Part shown: piece after piece, positions 10,311 through 20,517 of the stretch
How positions within the stretch are numbered: the first letter of the stretch is position 1
How the letters are laid out: each line of letters starts with the position of its first letter
DNA from: Sedimentisphaerales bacterium
GTDB taxonomy: Bacteria; Planctomycetota; Phycisphaerae; Sedimentisphaerales; Anaerobacaceae
DNA: 64,000 nucleotides
Assembly (NCBI GenBank): GCA_016932835.1
Contig: JAFGCD010000138.1
Span: 19,587-83,586 of the forward strand
Direction: 5' to 3'
Translations under genes and position numbers: made by a program
Notes under the pieces: model-generated
Told to the model about the DNA's origin: nothing
Database searches by the model: none
What the model saw: only the letters and a program-made list of their open reading frames with translations

Positions 10311-11450
10311 ATGGCAGGATACACCGGCGTAATTTTAGGCATATCTGAAACCATTACAGAAATTGTCAACTATGAACTGGTGCGGGGCAACGCACTCTGG
10401 CGATTCGGACTCGTGCTTCTGGTAGTTCTGGTCTCGATGCTGAGCGGGCGCATCGTTCAGTTCTTTTTCAACGGTTACGCATCTCGCGCGGCGAAGAAAG
10501 AGCCTGACGGTCCTCGGGCCCTCCTTTTCAAGGCCCTGGCGAATCCGGCTTACGTTGCCGTTTTCGCAGCGGGGCTTTACTTCTGCAAGCTGCCGCTTGT
10601 TTTCCACAACGAAACGGGGATACGACTCGCAGTTGGCGAAACGTGGATGATGGTCGTTCGGGTGACGACGGCGGTCGCCGTGGCTTACGCGCTTTACAAG
10701 CTCGTCGATGTCGCCGAGTACTACCTCAACCGCCTGGTCGGGCGAACCGAGACAACTCTCGACGACATGCTGGTCCCTGCGATTCGGAAGTCTCTTCGGG
10801 TGACAATCGCCATAGTGGCGATTCTGCTTATCAGCGAAAATATACTGGGAACCAACGTCAAGAGCCTGCTGCTCAGTGCGGGGGTTGGCGGAATCGCAGT
10901 CGCCCTGGCGGCTAAAGACACCATAGAGAACTTCTTCGGCGGCATTACAATATTCGCAGACAGGCCCTTCCAGATGGGCGAAATGGTCAAGGTCGGCGAT
11001 CATACAGGCCCCATCGAGGAGGTCGGCATCAGGAGCACGCGGCTAAGAACACTGGAAGGACATCTTATCACCATTCCCAACAGCGTGATAGCGACGTCGA
11101 TGGTTGAGAATATCGGCAAGCGTCCCTATATCCGCAGGACATCCAACATAACGATCACATACGATTCGGGGCACCGCAAGGCCGGCAGGGCCGTCGAGCT
11201 TATCAAGGAAGTCCTGGCGGCGACGCCGGAGGCCAATACCGACCCCGATAAACCCCCACGGGTGTATTTCAGCGACTTTAACGACTGGTCGCTCAATATC
11301 TACATGAGCTACTGGGTCAAACCTGCGGACTACTGGGTCTGGCACGAAGTTAACGAGCGGGTGAACATGGAGATAATGAAGCGGTTCGAGGCCGAGGGAA
11401 TCGAATTCGCCTTCCCCAGCCAGACACTCTATGTCAAGAAAGACAACTGA
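10311..11450 (+). CDS. Mechanosensitive ion channel (MscS family)
   Basis: Multiple TM helices then LLLSAGVGGIAVALAAKDTIENFFGGITIFADRPFQMGEMVKVGDHTGPIEEVGIRSTRLRTLEGHLITIPNS. Confidence 0.93.
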   Translation: MAGYTGVILGISETITEIVNYELVRGNALWRFGLVLLVVLVSMLSGRIVQFFFNGYASRAAKKEPDGPRALLFKALANPAYVAVFAAGLYFCKLPLVFHNETGIRLAVGETWMMVVRVTTAVAVAYALYKLVDVAEYYLNRLVGRTETTLDDMLVPAIRKSLRVTIAIVAILLISENILGTNVKSLLLSAGVGGIAVALAAKDTIENFFGGITIFADRPFQMGEMVKVGDHTGPIEEVGIRSTRLRTLEGHLITIPNSVIATSMVENIGKRPYIRRTSNITITYDSGHRKAGRAVELIKEVLAATPEANTDPDKPPRVYFSDFNDWSLNIYMSYWVKPADYWVWHEVNERVNMEIMKRFEAEGIEFAFPSQTLYVKKDN

Positions 11451-11491
11451 GGCGCGCGGGCGGCAAACAGGGGGTCGAAAGGCAACGGCGC

Positions 11492-11523
11492 AAAAAAAAG
11501 CGAGAAGCACAATGGCTTCTCGC
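11492..11523 (-). terminator. Rho-independent terminator downstream of the secretin gene (end of pilus locus)
   Basis: Perfect 9-bp stem GCGAGAAGC/GCTTCTCGC with 6-nt loop; A8 on the plus strand gives a U8 tract on the minus-strand transcript. Confidence 0.9.
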
Positions 11524-11544
11524 CTGAAATCATCTTTGAATTTC

Positions 11545-13356
11545 TTACTTGTTATGTCTCTTCTCAATCCTCGTGAGAGGAACTTTGGGCATGCCGAAAT
11601 CGGTCGATCCATAGATATTTCTCTCACCGTCGGTCAACTCAGGCTCTTCGATGATCCACGTTGTCACGAAGACGACCAGCTCACTCGTAATATCCTCTTC
11701 GGACTCATAGCGGAAGAGCTTCTTGATAAGGGGCATGTCGCCAAGCAGCGGGACCTTTCGTATGTCCTGGCTGACCTCTTTCTTTCTCAGGCCCGCGAGG
11801 ACGACTGTCTGGCCGCTCTTTACCAGCAGCGTGGTTTCGGTCTCCCTCCTGTCTACGGAAGGCTGTGTATAGGTCACGTTTACGCCGGCTACATCGACAT
11901 CTTCGCCTTCGACACTGAAGGTGGGCTTGAGGATGAGCCTGACCATGTTGTCTGCAAGTGCGACATGGGGGGTGACTTCGAGTTCGACGCCGACTTCCCT
12001 GAACGCCGTGGTTCCGATGCTCCCGCCTGCCTGCGATTCCTGCAGCTCCTGGTACGGGATCTCGCGGATTGCCTTGAACAGCGCTTTTTCGTTGTCGAGG
12101 ACGAGCACCCGGGGATTGGCCAGCAGCTTGGCGCCGATCTGCTTCTGCAGCAGCGATAAGGTGAACTCCAGATCAACCGCGCTATTAAGCAGGCCAAACT
12201 TAATGACTCCGCCTTCGTCTTTGTCGAATCCGCCTCCCATGAAGGGTTTGCTTTTCCTGTAGGCGTTATTGAGCCACGTGCCCGAAATCGTTTTACTTAC
12301 CTGATCGCTCGAAGCAATTCCCGTACTATTGCCCGTAGTAGTGGTTGTAACAGTCGTGTCACCGGTAGTTCCAGCAGTACCGCTGGTCGTTTTGGCAGTG
12401 GTAGTATCCGTCGTAGTCCCTGCCGTTCCACTCGTGGTAGTTGTAACTATCTCGTCAACAACTCCCGTATTTGCGGGAGTAACGGTGTCAATTGTATCGG
12501 TAACAGTTCGAACCGTAGTAGTAGTCGGTCCGGCAGCACCAGTGGTAGTAAGCGTGCGTGTTGTGCTAGTAGTAGGCCCGGTTTCACCAACCGCAGTTAC
12601 CTCCCGATTAGATGAGGTACTGCTTGTCGTATTCCCTGTCTTTGTAACTGTGTCGGTTCCTGAAACCGTACTGATCGGCGTATTTCTTCCGATTTGCCAA
12701 TCGGCATTGACTTCGAAGCTGTCTTTGCTGGTGACGTCGTATATTCTTGCCTCGACGAGGACCTGGAGCGTCCTGCGATCGACCTTCTGTATGAAAAGCT
12801 CGATCTCCCTCATCTTCGTCTCTGTGTCGGTGACGATTATGTGGCTTGTTCCCTTGATGAATGACACCGAGCCCTTCTGCGACTTGAACTTGTCGAGGGC
12901 CTTGACGACTTCCTCGACATCCGCATAGACTATTTCGAATGTCTGGGTATGCAGCACTTCCGGTTTTTCGGCCTGCTCTTCGGATGTTATAACCCGGATC
13001 ATGTTCTGGCTGAGGACATAAGTGAATCCGTGAACGCTCAGAATATTGTTCAGGGCCTCTTCGAGGGGAACATCGGTGAGGGTGACCGTGACTTCTCCTG
13101 TGACCTTGGGGCTCTTGACGATATCGACATCGGCCTGGTCGGCGACGATTCGCAGGACGTCCTCGATTGCGGTCTTTCTGAACTCGACGCTTATTGTCTT
13201 GGTGAGCCGGTCTTCGAGGGTCTTCTGCGCTCCGTTGACATCGGGGTCGAGCGCGGCCTGGACGCCGCTGTCGGCAAAAGCCGTCGCGGCCAGGCATACT
13301 ACAGCACAGAGTGTGAAACACACAAATTTCTTGGGGCTTGTCGTTAGACTTTGCAT
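11545..13356 (-). CDS. Type IV pilus / type II secretion secretin (PilQ/GspD-like) with Thr-rich insertion
   Basis: Signal peptide; STN-like VSVEFRKTAIEDVLRIVADQADVDIV; secretin core LANPRVLVLDNEKALFKA ... GQTVVLAGLRKKEVSQDIRKVPLLGDMPLIKKLFRYESEEDITSELVVFVT. Confidence 0.9.
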   Translation of the reverse strand: MQSLTTSPKKFVCFTLCAVVCLAATAFADSGVQAALDPDVNGAQKTLEDRLTKTISVEFRKTAIEDVLRIVADQADVDIVKSPKVTGEVTVTLTDVPLEEALNNILSVHGFTYVLSQNMIRVITSEEQAEKPEVLHTQTFEIVYADVEEVVKALDKFKSQKGSVSFIKGTSHIIVTDTETKMREIELFIQKVDRRTLQVLVEARIYDVTSKDSFEVNADWQIGRNTPISTVSGTDTVTKTGNTTSSTSSNREVTAVGETGPTTSTTRTLTTTGAAGPTTTTVRTVTDTIDTVTPANTGVVDEIVTTTTSGTAGTTTDTTTAKTTSGTAGTTGDTTVTTTTTGNSTGIASSDQVSKTISGTWLNNAYRKSKPFMGGGFDKDEGGVIKFGLLNSAVDLEFTLSLLQKQIGAKLLANPRVLVLDNEKALFKAIREIPYQELQESQAGGSIGTTAFREVGVELEVTPHVALADNMVRLILKPTFSVEGEDVDVAGVNVTYTQPSVDRRETETTLLVKSGQTVVLAGLRKKEVSQDIRKVPLLGDMPLIKKLFRYESEEDITSELVVFVTTWIIEEPELTDGERNIYGSTDFGMPKVPLTRIEKRHNK

Positions 13357-13424
13357 AATACTTCCTTTGTCCAAATCAACGCTTACGTAATTCCGTTGTC
13401 CGGTCACGTTATCAGACTACGATT

Positions 13425-14240
13425 CTATGGCTCCACTTCCTGAGTCCACGTTTTTCCGTCTCTTTCAAATTCGACGTTCTTTTTTGTTATTTTGAGTATC
13501 TTCGCATCGGCAATGGTATCGCCGACATGTGCAATTCGAGTGCCGATGACCGCCGCGGGATTATCGGCGCTGAACAAAATTCCTTTTACGGTGAGTTCTC
13601 CCATTTTTGCGACAATCGCCTGAGTGTCGCCCGTCCCCGCTGCGGTTTGATTCCGGGCCGCAGCGGCATCGATCTTGGCCTGTGCTTCCTGCTGAGCCTT
13701 TGCTTCAATCCTTGCGACCATATCATCTGTAAGCTCCATCGGATCGCGAAGGCCCGCAGGATAGGGCTCTGGTTTCTGCCAGATCGGTTCGTCGGCAGCG
13801 GCGGCGGTATTGAGCTTTGGCACAGGTATCACCGGCGCTTTTACCGCAAACGAAGGCAGCCCGACGAATTTGGTCACTACGACAATGAACACCACAAGCA
13901 GCAGCGGCACTGCCAGCACCATTACTTTCTGCCTTGCCGGGCTGACCCCCGGCTTGGGAGCAAAGAGCTTTTTGGCAACCTGACCCAGGGGGCCTTTGGC
14001 CTCCGCGCCGGCTTTGAGTCTTGCGCCGCCTCTGGGCGACTGCCTGAACTGCTGGTAAGAGCCCGGAATCTGAGGATTCTGGACGGATGATGTCGATGGT
14101 CGCGGACTGTCATAACCGACTTTGGGCTGCTCGGAGCCCCGGTTCGCAGAGGCAGCGCCCTGGTCATTCGGAATGGGCACACCATCGAAGATCGACGATA
14201 TATTCTTGTGCAATCCTGACTTCTTCTTATTGTCGGCCAT
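13425..14240 (-). CDS. PilP-like pilus assembly protein
   Basis: MADNKKKSGLHKN..., one TM (KVMVLAVPLLLVVFIVVVTKFV), C-terminal MGELTVKGILFSADNPAAVIGTRIAHVGDTIADAKILKITKKNVEFERDGKTW; start overlaps the 3' end of the upstream ParA gene. Confidence 0.6.
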   Translation of the reverse strand: MADNKKKSGLHKNISSIFDGVPIPNDQGAASANRGSEQPKVGYDSPRPSTSSVQNPQIPGSYQQFRQSPRGGARLKAGAEAKGPLGQVAKKLFAPKPGVSPARQKVMVLAVPLLLVVFIVVVTKFVGLPSFAVKAPVIPVPKLNTAAAADEPIWQKPEPYPAGLRDPMELTDDMVARIEAKAQQEAQAKIDAAAARNQTAAGTGDTQAIVAKMGELTVKGILFSADNPAAVIGTRIAHVGDTIADAKILKITKKNVEFERDGKTWTQEVEP

Positions 14241-15078
14241 TATCTGTCTCCTCGGCCTGGTCGGCCTGGGCATTATCGGCTTCGGCTTCCAAATTTGAAG
14301 CCTCGGCATGCCCGTTGAATATCTCAGCCGCCAGAGCACTGTATTCGGCGGCCCCTCTGCTTTTTGCGGCATAAGTCATAATCGATTCGCCCGCACTCGG
14401 CGCTTCGGCCAATCTTACGGTCCTGTGCACGACGGTATCGAAAACAAGACTGCCGAAAAATTCCCTCATTTGCTGCTGCACCTGCTTGCTTAGCGTTGTT
14501 CTGTTCTCAACGAATGTCAGTAACAGCCCTAATATTTTGACGGTGCACGGGTGAAAACGCTCCCTGATGATGCTGACGGTTTCGAGAAGCTGTTTCAGTC
14601 CTTCCATTGCATAGTAGTGCACCTGAACCGGCACGACGACGTCGGTGCTGGCAACGAGCGCATTCAGCGTCAACATCCCAAGTGACGGAGGACAGTCGAT
14701 AATGCACACGTCGAATCGGTCACTTACCGTTTTCAGCTTTTCACCAAGGACAAATTCTCTTCCGAAGACCAGCGTCAGTTCAAGCTCCGCCCCGGCAAGC
14801 AGAATGTTGCAGGGTGCGAGTTTGAGAGTTTCTATGTTTGTGTCGGCTATGACCTCTTCCAATTCGAGTTGTCCGCCCGTCAGGGCGTCGTGGATAGTCC
14901 TGGTGAGTCTGTCGGGATTCAAGCCTAATCCGATGGTAGAGTGCGCCTGGGGATCAAGGTCAACTATCAGAGTTCGCAGACCTCTCTGCGCGGCAGCCGC
15001 GGCCAGATTCACGGCAGTAGTGGTCTTACCACAGCCGCCTTTTTGATTTGCTATTGCTAACGTTCTCATCATTACCAT
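14227..15078 (-). CDS. ParA/MinD-family ATPase (copy 2 in transcription order)
   Basis: Deviant Walker A NQKGGCGKTTTAVNLAA, VCIIDCPPSLGMLTLNAL; likely start MRTLAIANQKGG. Confidence 0.92.
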   Translation of the reverse strand: MVMMRTLAIANQKGGCGKTTTAVNLAAAAAQRGLRTLIVDLDPQAHSTIGLGLNPDRLTRTIHDALTGGQLELEEVIADTNIETLKLAPCNILLAGAELELTLVFGREFVLGEKLKTVSDRFDVCIIDCPPSLGMLTLNALVASTDVVVPVQVHYYAMEGLKQLLETVSIIRERFHPCTVKILGLLLTFVENRTTLSKQVQQQMREFFGSLVFDTVVHRTVRLAEAPSAGESIMTYAAKSRGAAEYSALAAEIFNGHAEASNLEAEADNAQADQAEETDNGRQ

Positions 15079-15135
15079 ACCTTAAACTCGTACCGAGTGT
15101 ATTCCTGGCCGTTTTTGCGATTCGCCTATATTTGT

Positions 15136-15981
15136 TTACCAGACTGCTTGAAACGCCTCCGTCTCCGCGAGTTTATGTGAATCCTCAGTCGTCTCGAACA
15201 TCTTCTTTTCTATTATCTCTTCGGCCAATGCCCTGTACTCCACAGCTCCCTTGCTTTTGGGGTCGTAGGTAAGAACAGGCTCGCCGGCACTTGGCGCCTC
15301 GGCAAGCCTCGTTGTTCTGTGAATAACGGTGTCAAATACGAGCTCTCCGAAGAATTCCCGCATCTGCCGCTGTACCTCTCTGCTCAGAGCCGTTCTTCTT
15401 TCGACGAATGTCAGCAGTACTCCGAGCGCCCCGAGGCCCTGATTGAACCGCTCTCGAACGATGTCAATGGTCTCGAGCAGTTGCTTGAGGCCCTCAAGAG
15501 CGTAATATTGTGTCTGAACGGGCACTACAACATCGTCACTGGCCACCAAAGCATTGAGGGTGAGCAGGCTCAGGGACGGCGAACAGTCGATAACACATAT
15601 GTCATAATTGCTGCTGACGGTACTGAGCTGTTGCGCCAGGACGTATTCCCTGCGATGCAGTTTTGCCAGTTCAAACTCGACTCCGGACAGCAGGATATTG
15701 CTCGGCACCAGGTCCAGCCCATCGATAGCGGTTCGCAGAGTGGCTTTTGCGATTGGTATTCTCGCCCTTGAGATCGGCAGGTCGGCCTTGGTTATTGCCT
15801 GGTAGATGGTCCTGTCCAGGTTATCAGGCTCGAATCCGAAAGCGAGCGTCGAATGCGCCTGCGGGTCCAGATCGACCAGCAGCACACGCTTGCCAAGCGC
15901 AGCAAATCCGGCGGCCAGATTGACGGCTGTCGTCGTCTTGCCGCATCCACCTTTCTGATTTGCTATTGCTATCGTTTTCAT
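15136..15981 (-). CDS. ParA/MinD-family ATPase (copy 1 in transcription order)
   Basis: MKTIAIANQKGGCGKTTTAVNLAAGFAALGKRVLLVDLDPQ, ICVIDCSPSLSLLTLNAL. Confidence 0.93.
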   Translation of the reverse strand: MKTIAIANQKGGCGKTTTAVNLAAGFAALGKRVLLVDLDPQAHSTLAFGFEPDNLDRTIYQAITKADLPISRARIPIAKATLRTAIDGLDLVPSNILLSGVEFELAKLHRREYVLAQQLSTVSSNYDICVIDCSPSLSLLTLNALVASDDVVVPVQTQYYALEGLKQLLETIDIVRERFNQGLGALGVLLTFVERRTALSREVQRQMREFFGELVFDTVIHRTTRLAEAPSAGEPVLTYDPKSKGAVEYRALAEEIIEKKMFETTEDSHKLAETEAFQAVW

Positions 15982-16023
15982 AGTTGCATGCCGTGATTCT
16001 GTTGCGAGATATCGCCTTTCGCC

Positions 16024-16593
16024 TCAGTTGGTTTCCTGCTTATTGACCAGTACGGCCAGCTTCAACGTTGCCGTGTGGTCCAACTCGGGGTCATCCGAAC
16101 GTGTAATCATGAATTTATCGACGAGTATGGCCGGCTCACGACGTTCCAGGGCATTCAGAAATGCGGCGAACTGGTGAAATCCGGCGACAAATCTGACCTC
16201 GAAATAGTTCTCCCCTATGCAATTGTACGCCGGGGTAGCCAAAGTAGAATGCTTTTCCTGACTCTCGATACTGAACGATCCGATCTGCCGACGGCTCGCA
16301 GTCTCGCTTATGTCAAAGGTAAGATTTGCGGCATTCTCGAAATCCACAACGAATTTTTGCAGTGTTTCCTGCAAACCGGTAACCTGCCCGGTGAGTCGAG
16401 CCTGGTTCTCCTCCTCGGCGGCTGCGACCGCAATATCGTAAGCCTTCTTCTGCTCGGCGAGTTGCATCGCCGCGGTCCTCTTTTGCTGCCCTTGCGGACG
16501 AAGCACAAGCATATACGCAAAAAAGAGCAGAATAGCACAAGCGGCCCATATCAGGCCAACGGTTGCATAGAATTTTCTCTTGTCAGACTTCAT
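16024..16593 (-). CDS. PilO-like pilus assembly protein
   Basis: Single N-terminal TM, coiled coil, C-terminal FEVRFVAGFHQFAAFLNALERREPAILVDKFMITR; follows PilN-like and PilM-like genes. Confidence 0.65.
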   Translation of the reverse strand: MKSDKRKFYATVGLIWAACAILLFFAYMLVLRPQGQQKRTAAMQLAEQKKAYDIAVAAAEEENQARLTGQVTGLQETLQKFVVDFENAANLTFDISETASRRQIGSFSIESQEKHSTLATPAYNCIGENYFEVRFVAGFHQFAAFLNALERREPAILVDKFMITRSDDPELDHTATLKLAVLVNKQETN

Positions 16594-16603
16594 ATAAGAC
16601 CCG

Positions 16604-17245
16604 CTATAGTTTTGGTTTGAACAGGCAGTTTATTTCGTAAGAAACGACTTCAAGGCCGTTAAGCGTGTCGGCCCTTTGATTGAAGGTTATATTCTCAAGC
16701 TTTGGTCCTACAGCAGCGGATGCCAGAAGACTATCCTTGAAGTCCCTGATATCTTTGTCAACGTCGGACTGCGGCGTCGCCACAACATCCATCCGTAATA
16801 CCGGAGCAGAAACCGTGACATCTCTGGTTCTTGCAGGGTCTTCTTTTATCGGAACCTTCAATCTTATAGAACGCTCCTTCACTTCAAGAGCCGTCAGAAC
16901 CACCGATTTCGGCATTTCCTCGACCAGTGTAGCCATGATTCCGGACCATTGTGTATGGCGACCGATTGCGTCCCTGACTTCGGAGAGACAGACTCCATAA
17001 GCAGCTTTGTCACGTTCCAGCGCCTTCTGTTTGGCTACCGCATCGGAGAGGTCGAGAGCCCTGTTCTTATATCTCACTGCAGCCCTCGATTGAATGGAAA
17101 CTGTGATTCTGTTGTGCAGGTATATACCGAACATCGCTATCGCCACCACCATGGGAATTGCAGTGGCAGCAGCAACGACAGCCATACTGCCCGCCTTAGT
17201 CTTCTCGGGAAGCCCCTCACCTTTGAGTAAGTCTATAGTAAACAT
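16604..17245 (-). CDS. PilN-like pilus assembly protein
   Basis: MFTIDLLKGEGLPEKTKAG..., one TM, coiled coil, HTQWSGIMATLVEEMPKSVVLTALEV; follows PilM-like gene by 2 nt. Confidence 0.65.
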   Translation of the reverse strand: MFTIDLLKGEGLPEKTKAGSMAVVAAATAIPMVVAIAMFGIYLHNRITVSIQSRAAVRYKNRALDLSDAVAKQKALERDKAAYGVCLSEVRDAIGRHTQWSGIMATLVEEMPKSVVLTALEVKERSIRLKVPIKEDPARTRDVTVSAPVLRMDVVATPQSDVDKDIRDFKDSLLASAAVGPKLENITFNQRADTLNGLEVVSYEINCLFKPKL

Positions 17246-17247
17246 AA

Positions 17248-18327
17248 TCAGATCGACCTCATAGCAAGCCCTGCGGCGACCGCCATCGCCGGGCCGCTTT
17301 TCTGCAACAAATTTCTCTGGAGAACGCCCCTGTGATTATTTCTTGTCTCGCTGCGCATTTTGTCAAACGGGTTCCACAAAACGGTCTCTACGGGAAGCTG
17401 CTTATTCAGCGTCTCGACAAAGCCGGCAGCGAGTGAAAAATCTCCGCACACAAACATTTTATCGAGCGGCTCGGACTTTTTCTGGGTATTGTAGTACCTG
17501 AGCGTCTCGCTGATGTCCGCGACGAGTTTCCCCGTAGCGCGTTGAAGACTTTCAGCATACTCCGATTGGTCCATATCCGCATTGCCGGTGAGAATTTGTC
17601 TGACGGTCTTTACAGGCAAACTCTTCTCGGCGGCTATCTTCTTGACGATATCTTCGCCTACACATATCAGGTCACGCACAAAAGGCCAGCCGTCGTCACT
17701 CATTATAGCCAGATTGGTATATGATCCGCCCACGTTCAAAATCGCGGTAGCCTGACCAGGCTCGGGTGTCTCGGTCTCTCTGAAGCAGTTCAGTGCCGCT
17801 AATCCGTCAACGTCCAGCAGAACACAGTGCAGCGATGCCTCTCTGGCCAAATACACCTTGCTTTTTATGAGAGCATTCGTAGCCGCGACCATGATTCCTC
17901 TCACATTGCTGCCGCCGTTTGATACCACCTGATAATCAACAGTGCTGTCTTCCGTTTTGAACGGGCAGACCTGAGAGGCTTCGAGCTGGACCGCACCTTC
18001 GACCTCTTCATCCGGTATCGAAGGAAACTCGAAATCGCGAACGGCAACCTCGGGCCCGCTGACACCGCAGACTGCGAGCCTCGTTTTCACGCCGCTTAAA
18101 TCGATGCATTCCCGAATTGTCCTGACGATATTCGCCAGTTTCTTTCGTTGGTTGTCGCCGTTGGAACCATTCGAAGGAATCTCCGCAATCGCACATGCCT
18201 TTACTGCGAAGCCCTCCTCTTCTTTTTGCAGGCGCACTATCTTGACCGAAGATGAGCCGATATCCAAACCGAGGACCACCTTCGACTCACGCTCAAGCCT
18301 GAATGACCGCTTCAAACCGAAGTCCAT
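17248..18327 (-). CDS. PilM-like actin-fold pilus assembly ATPase
   Basis: KVVLGLDIGSSSVKIVRLQK, EVAVRDFEFPSIPDEEVEGAVQLEASQVCPF, AILNVGGSYTNLAIM. Confidence 0.88.
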   Translation of the reverse strand: MDFGLKRSFRLERESKVVLGLDIGSSSVKIVRLQKEEEGFAVKACAIAEIPSNGSNGDNQRKKLANIVRTIRECIDLSGVKTRLAVCGVSGPEVAVRDFEFPSIPDEEVEGAVQLEASQVCPFKTEDSTVDYQVVSNGGSNVRGIMVAATNALIKSKVYLAREASLHCVLLDVDGLAALNCFRETETPEPGQATAILNVGGSYTNLAIMSDDGWPFVRDLICVGEDIVKKIAAEKSLPVKTVRQILTGNADMDQSEYAESLQRATGKLVADISETLRYYNTQKKSEPLDKMFVCGDFSLAAGFVETLNKQLPVETVLWNPFDKMRSETRNNHRGVLQRNLLQKSGPAMAVAAGLAMRSI

Positions 18328-18694
18328 ATTTCTTTCGCCTTAAATATAGTTAGTCGAAGACCAAAACAGTAATCACCGCCTCTTATCGACTCAATCAGAC
18401 CGGTGTTTTACTTGGAAATGACAATTTGAGTATTCTGTGTATTAGCGGGCCGGCCGGCTGCCAACGCCGGGCCGTGCGTCCCATAAGCAGCGAGCGAATC
18501 GGCACAGCCGGCCCTTGCAGTGTCAAAGAGGCAATCCAATAACAGGAGAATCAACGCCGCCGGAAACCTCTTCAGCACAGAGAACTCAGGTTATCGGGCC
18601 TTGTGAGGAAATGAGAATTATAAATAGCTCGGCTTGGTAAAGCGAATGAGTGATGGAGCAGAATCGTGGTTTGCCTGGAAATGAATATATTTTC

Positions 18695-20485
18695 TCAGCC
18701 GCCGGCTCGGTAGTCGTGCCAGCCGGCAGGAGCCGGGACGTATTTGCCTCGCAGCCAGATGTCGCCCGGCAGGATGCCTTCGAGGAGCCTCTCGTCGAAG
18801 TAGTAGTGTTTCAGATAGCCGTCACTGCCCACGAGTCCGACAACGCCTCGCACCGCCTCGACCAACGTCCCTCGCAGAACCAGATATGCCTGGCGAGGAG
18901 GATACGAAACGGTACTGGAGAATTCCTTTCTGCCGCCATAGTAGCTCTTTTGCACGTTCTCGGCGCCCCAGCCGCCTCCGCCTATGGTTATCGCGGCTTC
19001 GATGACGGTGGGGTTGGGCAGGTGTCTCTTGTGGTAGTTGGAATCGCCTTCGACGGACAGCGTATAGTCGGGCCTTCCGATGGGAACATACTTGAAACCC
19101 GGCGGCACGACGGGCTTGTCGTCAACATAGTCATAATCGCTCATGCCGGGATCGACGATCCTTACGACGCCCTGTGTAATCAGGCCGAGGACGCTGGTGT
19201 TGCTCTCCGAGGGCAGGCCGCCGTCCGCAGCCGGATCGTGCGCCCCGTCAACGACTACCGAATCGGCTATCCAGATGTTGCCGGAGGCGACTACGGTGAC
19301 ATTGCCTTTGACGGTGTCCTGGTTGGGCAGATTGGGGTCTCCACTGCCTATTATGACATTACCGTCAACATATATCTGCCCGCCCGGCTCAGATTCGTAT
19401 TCGCCGTATGACTGACTGACATAGGTATCGCTCAGGGGAACGACGAACCTTTCGCCGCTCGTATCGGCATTTTCAGGCATCAGGTGGTATGCGTAAATGT
19501 AGTATTTTTCGTATCTCGTGCCGTCGCTTCCCGGCTTGATCCTGAAATCCCAGGTTCTGCTGTCATAGCTCTGCATGAATCCGCGGACGGTGCAATTGTC
19601 GGTAATGCGGACCTTGCCTATTCCGGCATCGACGAAGAACTCGAGCTGAACCGCGGGCTGGCGGTTGATCGATGGTGCGGTAGCGACCGGCGAAAGGACA
19701 AACTTGTCTTTCGTGCTGTCTTTGAAACGGTTGGCCTTTATCTGGACCGCTTCTTCGTCGGTAATTCTGCTGTCGGGCTGCGAAAAATATATTCCGCCTT
19801 CGAACATGTCTAATACGGCGGCATACTTGTCGCCTCCGCCGTCGGTATATCGTTTCTCGCCCATGGTGACAAGCTGAATAAATTGCGGGTAGCCGCTGAT
19901 GTAGATATCCCTGTTATCGGGGCTGTCGTGGAGGTCATTGATGTGGAGCGGTATGTCGATTATCTCACCCGTGGCAAAGTTCACAGGGTATGTGTTGTAG
20001 CTGTCCGTCGGAACCCTGCACATTCCCATATCCCAGCCGCTCATGGCCTGCACGACAAGAACATCCACCGCCCTGGTGAATACTCCGCTGTGACCGGTGG
20101 AGATAACCTGATAGATGGGCCGATGCTTGAGAAACGTGAAGAGCTTGATCTGATACTCGCACCCGGCATCGGTGAAAGTCAAGGCGCCTTTGGTCCCGGA
20201 GACATTAGACTGAAGCGCGCTGAGCATATCCGGCTGCCTCCCCATCCAATGGACCGCTTTTTCGTAGCCGGCTTCGGCAGCGAGCATCGCGGCGGCTTCG
20301 CTCTTGAGCCTGATTGCCCGGTGTCTGGCGCCGTATGCCAGCGTCAGCATACCCAATCCGAGCGTTGTCAATATCACCATCGAGACGACGACCATGACAA
20401 ATGCCGAGCCATTCCTGGGCACGCTCAGCGGCGTACTGCCTTCTGGAAGCGAGTTTGTCTTCGATTTCAGATTTTGAGTTTTCAT
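18695..20485 (-). CDS. PilX-like pilus-associated protein (X4)
   Basis: MKTQNLKSK...RNGSAFVMVVVSMVILTTLGLGMLTLAYGARHRAIRLKSEAAAMLAAEAGYEKAVHWM then a beta-rich body. Confidence 0.6.
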   Translation of the reverse strand: MKTQNLKSKTNSLPEGSTPLSVPRNGSAFVMVVVSMVILTTLGLGMLTLAYGARHRAIRLKSEAAAMLAAEAGYEKAVHWMGRQPDMLSALQSNVSGTKGALTFTDAGCEYQIKLFTFLKHRPIYQVISTGHSGVFTRAVDVLVVQAMSGWDMGMCRVPTDSYNTYPVNFATGEIIDIPLHINDLHDSPDNRDIYISGYPQFIQLVTMGEKRYTDGGGDKYAAVLDMFEGGIYFSQPDSRITDEEAVQIKANRFKDSTKDKFVLSPVATAPSINRQPAVQLEFFVDAGIGKVRITDNCTVRGFMQSYDSRTWDFRIKPGSDGTRYEKYYIYAYHLMPENADTSGERFVVPLSDTYVSQSYGEYESEPGGQIYVDGNVIIGSGDPNLPNQDTVKGNVTVVASGNIWIADSVVVDGAHDPAADGGLPSESNTSVLGLITQGVVRIVDPGMSDYDYVDDKPVVPPGFKYVPIGRPDYTLSVEGDSNYHKRHLPNPTVIEAAITIGGGGWGAENVQKSYYGGRKEFSSTVSYPPRQAYLVLRGTLVEAVRGVVGLVGSDGYLKHYYFDERLLEGILPGDIWLRGKYVPAPAGWHDYRAGG

Positions 20486-20517
20486 AATACGTCCTCTCCC
20501 GCCATTACCCCGCCAAG

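Noticed and set aside
12329-12928. 199-aa plus-strand ORF rich in Val (MPVVVVVTVVSPVVPAVPLV)
   Set aside because: Antisense shadow of the Thr-rich repeat in the secretin gene; no signal of independent coding.
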